Shown here in pieces: positions 55,398-63,572 of a stretch of 64,000 nucleotides of DNA (position 1 is its first letter; each line of letters starts with the position of its first letter). The translations under genes and the position numbers were made by a program. The DNA is from Forficula auricularia. Taxonomy: Eukaryota; Arthropoda; Insecta; Dermaptera; Forficulidae. Under the pieces are notes generated by a model. It searched no databases and was not told where the DNA came from. It saw nothing but the letters and a program-made list of their open reading frames with translations. Location of the stretch: NCBI GenBank assembly GCA_024734495.1, contig JALMQS010000070.1, positions 15,748,306-15,812,305 of the forward strand. The letters run 5' to 3'.

Positions 55398-55648
55398 ATT
55401 GATAAGGACATAAAAGATTTTGTTTTTTAAGTCTTTTCTCCTTACGAGAACATTCTAACTGTTCTCACGGTTTTAATTGCCTCATTTAAGAACAAATATT
55501 GAATAATAAAACATCATAGTACTCTATCTAAAATAATGATCATTTTACCACCCTTTTCCCAATCTACCCTATATAAAAATTTCATTTTTAATTGCAATTA
55601 TTTCATGATTGCCGGTAAATCGTCTTCAAATTTTAACAGTGTATTTTT

Positions 55649-55834
55649 CGAGGTGTGTACCGCGACCTAATATGCTGTACACCTACTTCCACTTGTACTT
55701 CCAAATATTTTCAAGTACTTCCAAATATTTCCAAGTACTTCCAAATATTTCCAAGTACTTCCAAATATTTCCAAGTACTTCCAAAATAATTCCAAAGAGG
55801 TGTACACCTACTTCCAATTGCGGATCACCCGTCG
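55649..55834. mobile_element. hAT-like MITE with minisatellite
   Basis: Ends CGAGGTGTGTACCGCG and CGGATCACCCGTCG with an 8-bp duplication GTATTTTT. A second copy with the same ends is at 61,578-61,729. This copy has an internal array of about five ACTTCCAAATATTTCCAAGT units (55,690-55,795). Confidence 0.8.
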
Positions 55835-55919
55835 GTATTTTTTATTATGCTTTTAATGACTTATATTCCAAGTTTCGAAGATTTCTTGAATTTTTGTATT
55901 TGTGAAAGAACTACCTTAA

Positions 55920-56329
55920 CATGTTAGAAGTCACGTCAAGAAAAATGGTTGAGAACAACTGTTTTAGACAAATTAAATGTTCAAATGTACAAGCTTTAAT
56001 TTTTGGGTTGAATTTTTTTATTAAAATCACACATAATTAATTATAACTATTTATTATTATTGATCACACAATCACGCTATTTCTTGTGTGATTAATAAAT
56101 ATTTATAATTAATTATACTTAAAGAAAGTTCAGAATACTAGTTTTGGACTAGTATAATAAAAGGTGAACTTCTAATAGGGAATAAATATCTTCTGTTGGT
56201 ATAATATAATTAAAATAAAATTAGCTTCATGTTAGTAAACCTGTTGATAATTTGAAATATATATGGTCTGAGAGGATGGAAATAAAACAAATAAAATTGA
56301 AAATAATATTTAATATAATCATTAATTCA
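55920..56329. other. No gene; AT palindrome
   Basis: Positions 56,033-56,117 form an AT-rich hairpin around ATCACACAATCACG...TTGTGTGAT. Nothing else is assignable. Confidence 0.4.
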
Positions 56330-56680
56330 AAATAGTTTCTAGTTCAGTGATAAACGTTTTTATAAATTGTTGCTATATATATGTATGTGTGTGATTGTAA
56401 TGAATTGTGTGATGTATCTATATTGAAGATTTAAGAATGAATGTTTCATATGAAATGAAAAATTCGGGTTCTTGAACGAGATGTATGTATGATTTCAAAT
56501 TATTGTAAAACAATTTTGTGTTATATAATTCTCTATAAAAAGAAAAAATGTAAATAAATGTTTCATTTCAATTTTAGAACTACTGAGGATGGTCGACCAG
56601 TGGTGACCGAAACTGTATAGTTATCAATTAAATAATTCAAATAGTTATTAAAATTATTGTTTTATTATATTTGTGACAAA
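56330..56680 (+). mobile_element. Penelope-type 3' end fragment with hammerhead
   Basis: AT-rich leader ending TTTCATTTCAATTTTAG (intron-like 3' splice site), then a complete hammerhead, then GTTATCAATTAAATAATTC. The layout parallels 55,300-55,400 of the coding Penelope. Boundaries are approximate. Confidence 0.5.
56578..56622 (+). ncRNA. Small hammerhead ribozyme
   Basis: Stem I AACTA (56,578-582) with TAGTT (618-622), CTGAGGA (583-589), one extra T, stem II GGTC (591-594) with GACC (605-608), GAAA (609-612), then CTGTA (613-617). Cleavage site GTA, a permitted NUH. Every helix pairs perfectly and all core bases fit the consensus. Confidence 0.8.
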
Positions 56681-57093
56681 ACCAACCCTTCAATTTAACG
56701 TAAAACAAATAAATGATTTTAAAGTCTTTTTTTATCCCTGGTTAAACAACTGGATGGTTTCTCGCATTTGCGCAAAGATCTATAATTATACAAACGTACT
56801 ATACAAAAGGCAAGAGTCGAGAGACAGAGGAAGAGGCTGATGTCCAAATCTGGTTCCAGACAGACTGGACCAAGCCCAAATCATCATCATGCATGGTCAA
56901 CTAAAAACTTGTCCAAATTAAAGGATACATTTTTTTTCTATTTTTCCCATCCCCTTACACAACATGTACTATCTTATTCGGGGAAGTTTAGAGTGGCACG
57001 TCAGACACACCTATATCCAGGGAAGAAGCTTGCCCTACCCTTCGTGAAATCCTCTCTAATTGATAATTTTAAATACAAATCCGAGAAAACATA

Positions 57094-58100
57094 TCTATAT
57101 ATATAAAATTAAGGTTTTGTCTGTACATTGCTCCAAATCACGCCAAATATTGGTTGCACACGTTTCAAGCAATATGAACGAAAACACCCTCAACAAAATT
57201 CCTGTCTGTATGTCTGTATGTATTTCTGTCTGTTTCAGTGGTTTCCGAAAAGTTGCTCACGATTCACGTAAAAACGGCTGAAGGAATTATTATGAAATTT
57301 CATATTTACATCAGATGTCTTCTAACTTACGTTTTTAGCTATATAACGTTTTGATATTTTGACTCCAGAACGGGGTTTGGGGGGGGGGGGGCGCACGAAT
57401 GAAAATTATCAAATAGCTCCTAAACTATTAACCCTACGGCAAATTTTATGATAAACAAAGTTGTAGGGGATGTGATTTCTGACAACTTTTGTTTGGAAAA
57501 ATTTCCCCAAAAACCACCCAAAAGGGGGGGGGTGAAAAAAATGTAAATTCTTGTCCTTGGAGCAAACTCAACCAAATTTTGTATACATAATCTCTGGGCC
57601 TCTAGAGAGCTAGAAATGCAAAAACTAACCATCCGAAATGGGGGGGGGGTCAAAATATGAAAATTCTTTCTCTTGGGCCAAACTCAACCAAATTTTGTAT
57701 AAAATACATAATCTGTGGGTCACTAGAAGGCTAGAAATGCAAAAACTGAGTGCGGAAGGTGGGTGCGGGGGTGGAATGGTGGTGGGGTGAGGAGTGAGGC
57801 GGAGTAGGGTGGGGGTGCATGGGCTGGTGCGGGCTGCAGTCCAGGGGGCTTGGAGGGGGTGTGGTGCGCAGGGTTGGAGGGCACGAGGTGGGGTCCGGGG
57901 TCCGAGGTGGGTGGGGTGCGGGCGGGGGTTGGGAACGGGTGCGGGGGTGGGGTTGCTGGAGGGGTTGGGGGTGCTTGGTGGATTTCGGGGTGTGTGGTGG
58001 GTGGGAGTGGGGGGTGAGGGTGGGGTTCGAGGGCTGGGGGTCCAGGGGGCGTGTCACCTGGCTAGCAAGAGGGCCGCCGAAGGCGGAGCCTTGCAGCTAG
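57094..58100 (+). mobile_element. Helitron-like element, non-autonomous
   Basis: The 5' end TCTATATATATAAAATTAAG follows an A, and the 3' end GCAGCTAG precedes a T, matching A^T insertion with TC...CTRR ends. A hairpin CCGCC-GAA-GGCGG (58,074-58,086) lies 14 nt before the 3' end, as in Helitrons. No Rep/helicase is encoded. The cargo includes two to three P-type core blocks (57,515-57,745) and a G-rich tract. Confidence 0.8.
57755..58055 (+). repeat. G-rich tract within the Helitron
   Basis: About 300 bp in which G dominates the plus strand (GGGTG, GGGGTTGGG, GGTGGG words), a strong contrast to the AT-rich surroundings, with many G-quadruplex-capable runs. Long frames open in several phases because stop codons are rare in such sequence; none resembles a protein. 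Confidence 0.85.
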
Positions 58101-58859
58101 TATCTCATAAAATTTTATTTATCGTAATTTTAATTTCAATACTTTTATATTAATAAAAATTACCATTATTTAATTTTTTTTCGATTCAAGGCTGCTCAGA
58201 CAGTACCCCGCAAGTCAAAAATAAAATCCAATTTTTTCGACTAAAATTAAAAATAACATAAACATACATAAATGAATTATTTTAATTTAGATGTTAACTA
58301 ACAAAATCAGAAATATGAAATAATTTAATTAATAAATATAATAAATAAATGTCTTCTGACTCGATTCACGTCATTTATTTATTTTTAAGTGAAAGCGGAC
58401 TGACATTTAGATTTGAAAATTTACAAAACCCTGGGTCAGAAAGTTTTTAACGTTATACGATAATTTATCTATTATATATAAATAAAAGTCTTTTGTTGTT
58501 TTTCTCATCATACGATTTGGCTAGATTAATCGAAATATATTCTTTCAGCCAACATTCCCTATTCACTAATTGTTAAAAGTCCGATTTTTAATAATTACAC
58601 AAAAACCCATGGTCAGGTCTTTTTCAAAAAAATTATTTTATTTGTATTTGTTAACGATTAATAACATATTAAAAATTCAGATTTTTAATCCAACATTGCC
58701 TTAATTTCTGAGCAACCTTAATTACCTACCCTCATTTTGGGGGTTTAAGTTTATAAATACAATGAAAGAATAAATGAAAACTTTTTTTCCAAGATTCGGT
58801 ATACTCTCCGCAAATTTGGAGATTTGTCAATTTTTCCTCTTTAAAAAGTTATAAGCTAG
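58101..58859. other. No gene; possible second Helitron 5' end
   Basis: TCTATTATATATAAATAAAA at 58,468-58,487 resembles a Helitron 5' end, but no 3' end was found for it. Otherwise AT-rich. Confidence 0.3.
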
Positions 58860-59069
58860 AAAGTTGAAAAAATAGCAGCTGCATCTTTTGGTTTAACTTC
58901 ATCTGGCAACAGTTTCATAAAAAGTTATCGCGATGGAAAGACAGTTTTCCATCAGGTTGAAAATGCAGAAAATGAGAAAAAAATTGAATTATTCTGTAAT
59001 GAATTATATTCTATAATAATAAATAATCGAATGATTGTATCTCATGAACTAAAATTTCTTAAAACTTAA
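58860..59069 (+). pseudogene. Orphan coding-like segment, unknown
   Basis: A 69-codon frame between stops reads KVEKIAAASFGLTSSGNSFI, then KSYRDGKTVFHQVENAENEK and a hydrophobic/basic end. The composition is protein-like, but there is no Met near the start and no family I recognise. It could be an exon (acceptor-like AATAG just before GCAGC) or a transposon scrap. Confidence 0.3.
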
Positions 59070-59118
59070 AAATTCGATTCGCGATCGAATCAAATACAGG
59101 AAACTTATGATTAATTAA

Positions 59119-59285
59119 TAATTAAAATTTTGAAGGAGACAATAAAAGAGTGTGTCTTCTGCTGGAATTATAAATAAATCAAATTTATATATTAATTCTA
59201 GCAGAAGACACACTCTTTTATATATAAAATATATAAAAATTCTGCTACTCTCGGCAAAAACTTTCAATTTAATTAAAATTTTGCT
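59119..59285. repeat. Hairpin repeat
   Basis: AAAGAGTGTGTCTTCTGCTG pairs with its inverse at 59,196-59,215. The outer ATTAAAATTTTG blocks are not inverted relative to each other. Related to 2,421-2,468 and 12,687-12,770. Confidence 0.6.
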
Positions 59286-60032
59286 TAAAAGTTATATTAA
59301 TAAAATATAGGCTTTAGGGACATTTTTCCTTAGTTTTGCTGTTTCAGCTTTTTTTACTTTATTTTTTTTTTATAATGATATTGATACAAGAAGAAGTTGC
59401 ACCATAGAGGTACAACCTCTGTAGTCCACGGTGGACCCTTGTATCGTGAAGATAAGAGATTTAGGGATTCGGTAGGAGTCGAAGGTATCTGTGGATGCGG
59501 GTCTTGAAAGATTGAAGGTTATAAGTTGCTATTAAAATGAAAGGCTTATCAAATATCGTATTTTCATAAACTAGTAAAAATTCCGATTGAAATTAAGGTA
59601 GGGAAATTAGTCATGTAGCAAAAAATAAACGCCCATATTTCGGGTATTGTAAGTCGCAGAGCTTAGAACATTGAAATTCAAGATACCTATTATCACTAGA
59701 AAAAGTATTCCATGCTTTTGCTTGAAATTATAGAACCAGGAGTACCTATTTAGTCAAAGTCTCTTTTGGCTTTTTTCCGGTTTTCTCAAAACGGCTTGGG
59801 GGAAATCCAAATTGAAGTAATTTGAATGAGAAAAATTGGTATGATGATTTCAAATAAGGGAGGAACTAATGTGAAAGATTTCTAGCTCAAAAGCATTCAT
59901 TCACTGACGAATTAAAATTACCATGACAAAAAATTAGTTGAGAGTGTACCAAGTCTTGAATATTTTTTCCCTCTTTTTTCAATCTTTATATTATTTTTAA
60001 GGATTTAGGTGTCGGTTCTAGGTGAAACATTA
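59286..60032. other. SINE/LINE 3' end and dispersed repeat
   Basis: Positions 59,364-59,460 are an inverted SINE/LINE 3' end (poly(T), then GAAGTTGCACCATAGAGG). Positions 59,595-59,700 are a diverged copy of the 4.77/6.24-kb repeat. No gene. Confidence 0.45.
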
Positions 60033-60118
60033 TAAGTAACTTATGAGGAGAATTTTCTAGGTTAGGTTTCACAAAATGGAAATATTAAAACAAATGTATG
60101 TTTATTTGAGTTTGATTC

Positions 60119-60170
60119 ACTCGATATATATTTCGGGTTATTAGGTCCCAGACTTCTTCTTCTAGAATCA
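60119..60170 (-). ncRNA. Decayed hammerhead motif
   Basis: The minus strand keeps ACCCGAAATATATATC and the stem I strand GAGT, but CTGAAGA is replaced by CTGGGAC-like sequence, so it is presumably inactive. Confidence 0.5.
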
Positions 60171-60563
60171 ACTGAAATTAAATTGGCCCTTATGAATAAA
60201 TTCAATATTCTCAATAATCAATTGGAATTTGACAAAGATATAATCATTGATTCTAATTTGGCTAAAATTAATAAATTAAAAATTGGCTCCTAAATTCGAT
60301 TACATATTTGGTGTTTGTATTTTGTTTTTTGTTTTTAATTTGGTTTTTAATTTTAATTTTTTATTTTAAATAATAACATTTTGTTTATATTAAAGAAAAA
60401 AAGAAAAAGATTGAAAATATTTTCTGAACGTACTTTAACTTTTGGTTGTTGATGAAACTTTCTGAACTTACTCTTCTTTCTCAAAATTTTCTGAACGTAC
60501 TCTTCTTTCTCAAAATTTTACTTGTTGAATGTTTTTACAAATTTGTATTCAGTTTTCATTTGA

Positions 60564-60604
60564 ACTCCTGAAGATGGGATAATAACCCGAAATATATATC
60601 GAGT
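60564..60604 (+). ncRNA. Small hammerhead ribozyme, palindromic stem III
   Basis: Stem I ACTC (60,564-567) with GAGT (601-604), CTGAAGA (568-574), one extra T, stem II GGG (576-578) with CCC (586-588), GAAA (589-592), TATATATC (593-600). ATATATAT makes a self-complementary stem III; cleavage is expected after C60,600 (AUC). Confidence 0.75.
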
Positions 60605-60857
60605 GAATCAAACTCAAATAAACATACATTTGTTATAATATTTCCCTTTTGTGAAACCTAACCTAGAAAATTCTCCTCATAAGTTACTTTATATTATGTT
60701 CATATTAAACACATTAAGAAGATGAATAATTGATTTTTATTTAAGATCAATAAAAATTCATACACGTTTCTCAGGTAACAAAAATAATCCGGATGTTACG
60801 AAATTTGTATAACAAAAATGTTAAAATATGCTTTTTAATTAATTGTTTACTCTCTAG

Positions 60858-60964
60858 GAGAGATGAAGAAGATCAAAAAAACCGGCTTTTCAATGCCAAG
60901 GTCGAATAGTTTTATTCTAGGCACAAAAAATGAAAAAGAAATAGATTCTAATATAAGCATCAAG
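60858..60964 (+). CDS. Candidate internal or first coding exon of a host gene
   Basis: A 107-bp segment lies between TTTACTCTCTAG and the strong donor AAG|GTAAGC. Its frame contains MKKIKKTGFSMPRSNSFILG and ends NISIK at the donor; one ATG is at 60,863. It is not part of any repeat in the window. Mates were not found on either side, so the neighbouring exons may lie beyond the window or be separated by repeat-filled introns. The protein family is unknown. Confidence 0.4.
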
Positions 60965-61577
60965 GTAAGCAATTCTATATGAACTAGTCTTGTGCAATAA
61001 TAAAAAACAAAAACAAAACAAATATATTTACAAAGGATAAAATATCAATTGAAATAAATTAGAGGCAACAGAGAAAAAGTTTTCGAAACTCAGAATAGAC
61101 CCGTAAATTTTGTAAATATCTGGAAGGGGAGTAGGGTTGATCTGACGCAGACAGCTGGGTGGTTGGGCCCCCAGTAATAATTCTAAATCTATTTATTTAT
61201 TTATTTACTTAATGATGCTCTGAGGCGAGAAGCCTCTTAGACCAGAAAATACAAAAGAAACATTTGGAGTACAAATGGTAACTTTTTGAACAAAATACGT
61301 TATTACACGTGGTTATATCTCTAAACCAGTGCTTCCCAACCTCTTTTATGCCATGGAGCCCTAAATCTGAAAAAATAATCCGCCGACCGCGAAAAAAAAC
61401 ATATTTTAAGGTACGTTTTGCTCGGTGCAACTATCACACGATGATCGTTTAACAATAATGCTGCCTACATTTTCCGAAGGGGATGATGGAATTATCATGG
61501 AGGAATTGGCGAATCATCATTCACTGTGGCAGCTATTGGAAACTGAAATGTGGAGGTCGATGCAGTATGGTTCATTC

Positions 61578-61729
61578 CGAGGGGTGAACCACCACCTAAA
61601 ATTGTGTACACCTACTTCCACTTCAACTTTCATTTTTGGAAGACAATAGATGACAATAGATTATCTAATGAATTCCGAAGTAATTCCAAAGACGGTGTAC
61701 ACCTAATTTCAATCGCGGTTCACCCCTCG
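61578..61729. mobile_element. hAT-like MITE (CGAGGGGTGAACC family)
   Basis: Ends CGAGGGGTGAACC and GGTTCACCCCTCG; duplications GTTCATTC / GTTCATAC (7 of 8). Shares TGTACACCTACTTCCA with the copy at 55,649-55,834 but lacks the minisatellite. Confidence 0.85.
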
Positions 61730-62074
61730 GTTCATACTATATAGTCAACCAACAGATTTGCAGCGATAATTCAGCCACTGTTTCGCCTCAAGATTTTTCG
61801 CCATATTCTGATGAAGCTTCGTAGCATCAGAGTTCTTTGATGCAGCTTACATCCTTCTCTCAACCTCCCGAATACTTTAGCCATCAAATCGGAAAGGAAT
61901 AACCAATAAAATAAATAATATATATATTATAATTTTGCTTTACTATTTGTTACTATTTGTTAGAAACTTTATCGTTTAATAAATTCGTTTGATATACATT
62001 GCTTTTTATTATCCTCGTTCTTGATTCAATATTATTTGTAAGTTTTTTTGTTTGTTTTTTTTAAAGGATGAATG

Positions 62075-62290
62075 TTATTCTGGTCCTGCAGTTTCCACCG
62101 AGGAAGAGATTCTGTAGTGCTCGAACTTTTTGTTGTCTTCGCGCAGATGGGCACCAACCAATTTTTGATACAGCCCCTTTTCATTTTTGAGCTCAAACAT
62201 ACGGTGTTGTTTTGGCTCTTTTCATCCCATACGTATAAAGAATTATTTCGTTGTCTTCCATCTCCTCAATCAAAAGATATTTGAGTAATA
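62075..62290 (-). pseudogene. PIF/Harbinger-like transposase, N-terminal fragment
   Basis: The minus-strand frame includes MFELKNEKGLYQKLVGAHLR and EDNKKFEHYRIS before a stop. Harbinger-type transposases begin with a WV-x-P basic stretch, then G-x-Y-x2-L-x4-LR-x-D-x-KF-x2-Y-x-RMS, which this follows closely. Upstream, an RRWKTTK...FFIRMG stretch in the same frame has two stops. The DDE catalytic core was deleted, consistent with a non-autonomous derivative of about 1 kb. It agrees with the TTA target of the surrounding element. Confidence 0.55.
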
Positions 62291-62631
62291 ATCTTTTACC
62301 TCTACTCAAATTTAAACTCATTTTGTTAAATTTAGGACGATGTGAGTGCGAATGAAAACAAACAACTAATGAAAAATCAATAAACTGCAGAACTTCCGAG
62401 CAAAATGGGTAACCAACGATGATCGTTCAATAATAATCGTTGCACGATCATCGTGATAGTCGCACCGAGCACGTACCTTTAGTCGTCAAAATTTTTATTT
62501 CACATGTTTGTATTTTATCACAAAGATTACTAACTTACTTACAAACAGTTTTTAAAAACAAAATAACAAAAACTATACATAGCATGAAGCTCAGAAAACA
62601 ATTTAATGACATGGTTGCGATTGCATGTTTC

Positions 62632-62685
62632 TACACAACAAATCAATATCTGGTTCAATTGGAGAAATGCTAACTAGCAAGGAAT
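62632..62685. repeat. 54-bp direct repeat, copy 1
   Basis: ACACAACAAATCAATATCTG continuing to CTAACTAGCAAGGAA is repeated with one or two changes at 63,411-63,463. Confidence 0.8.
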
Positions 62686-62884
62686 CTTCCAAAGTCCAAA
62701 ATTCTTAAATACTTTTTTCATTATATTCCACTTCAAGCAAATTATCTGACCTGATATCGATCAAATCTTCTCGAGCTGCCCACGCAATGTGATCATATTT
62801 TAAAGATTTTAAAAATGCTCATAAATAGATATTTGTACATTCTACTGAAAATTTTCGCGGACCCCAGGTTGGGAAGCTCTAAAG

Positions 62885-63128
62885 CAGTGTTTCTCAAAGT
62901 GTGTTCTGCGGAACCCTGGGGTTCCATGAAAACTCGCCAAGGGTTCACAAAAAAATTCACGGCAAGTGAAAAAATTCTACCGTTCAAAAGCAAGGTGCAG
63001 TTTTGGATTAGTTGTGTGAATCCCATTCCCATAACAACGCTTTAACTCGAATCACAAGATTGTCGGGTTCCACGCTTTCCCTCCAAACGGAAAAGGGTTA
63101 CGCCTTCGAAAAAGTTTGAGAAACACTG
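62885..63128. mobile_element. hAT MITE
   Basis: Ends CAGTGTTTCTCAAAGTGTG and GTTTGAGAAACACTG; perfect 8-bp duplication CTCTAAAG (62,877-884 and 63,129-136); 244 bp; non-coding. It abuts the right end of the outer hAT element. Confidence 0.9.
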
Positions 63129-63410
63129 CTCTAAAGAATAACATCAGCAAAAACAATAACAATACAAACAGAATAAGTGCATTGTACATAATATGACCTA
63201 CATACTATTTCAACATCAATAATACCTCAACACACTCCAACTAATCACCCATTCGTTCATTTATTATTTCTTAACATTCCAGTTCATTTCAGTTCATTCA
63301 TTCATAGAGCAGAGATACTAAAGTCAAACACTATAATACAATTCCGATAATGAGATAACATTACTTCACGCAATCATAATCCTTAAACTATACTATATAT
63401 ATTATATTTT

Positions 63411-63463
63411 ACACAACAAATCAATATCTGGTTCAATTGGAGAAATGCTAACTCGCAAGGAAG
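63411..63463. repeat. 54-bp direct repeat, copy 2
   Basis: See 62,632-62,685. The repeat pair brackets the hAT MITE and about 280 bp of sequence to its right, suggesting a segmental duplication or unrecognised element ends. Confidence 0.75.
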
Positions 63464-63572
63464 CTGATCTGATTTATATATATGTGATGGTGTCAGAGAA
63501 AAGGGCCCTCATCTTCACCTATCAGTTTTTTCAAGAATGGAAAAAATGTGAGTTAAATGTGGGTATAATTTT

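Larger units (their letters stand above)
53659..55529 (+). mobile_element. 5'-truncated Penelope-like retroelement
   Basis: Starts inside the reverse transcriptase frame (…VMDDVFDK), continues through a GIY-YIG endonuclease and ends with a 3' region carrying a hammerhead. A 9-bp target duplication AAAATAATG (53,650-658 and 55,530-538) flanks it; the related element at 0.3-1.05 kb gives the empty site. It is 1.87 kb long, against roughly 2.5-4 kb for full elements. Confidence 0.9.
53408..55919. mobile_element. TTAA element (copy B) containing a Penelope and a hAT MITE
   Basis: Begins TTAAGGAGGTTCTTTCGCGA and ends GAAAGAACTACCTTAA. Its own sequence matches 337-1,050 inverted. Two inserts are delimited by duplications: Penelope at 53,659-55,529 (AAAATAATG) and a hAT MITE at 55,649-55,834 (GTATTTTT). 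Confidence 0.8.
60033..60691. mobile_element. Penelope-type inverted pair with one intact hammerhead
   Basis: Arms of about 115 bp (60,034-60,150 and 60,573-60,690) share AAGTAACTTATGAGGAGAAT and GAGTTTGATTCACTCGAT. The right side carries an intact hammerhead; the left copy is damaged. About 420 bp between them has a short frame (NNQLEFDKDIIIDSNLAKIN) of unknown origin. Confidence 0.65.
61409..62478. mobile_element. PIF/Harbinger-like non-autonomous element
   Basis: Inverted ends AGGTACG(TTTT)GCTCGGTGC...CTATCAC...GATGATCG and GATCATCGTGATAGTCGCAC...CGTACCT, with TTA on both sides, the 3-bp target expected for PIF/Harbinger. It retains a short piece of transposase-like coding sequence and hosts a hAT MITE. 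Confidence 0.7.
61327..62876. mobile_element. Outer hAT element of a nested stack
   Basis: Left end CAGTGCTTCCCAACC; right end GGTTGGGAAG, lacking the last CACTG. Flanks CTCTAAAC (61,319-326) and CTCTAAAG (62,877-884) match at 7 of 8. It contains a Harbinger-like element (61,409-62,478). Confidence 0.65.

Noticed and set aside
57731..58153. Long Gly/Arg- or Pro-rich frames on both strands
   Set aside because: Stop codons are rare in the G-rich tract; several phases are open at once.
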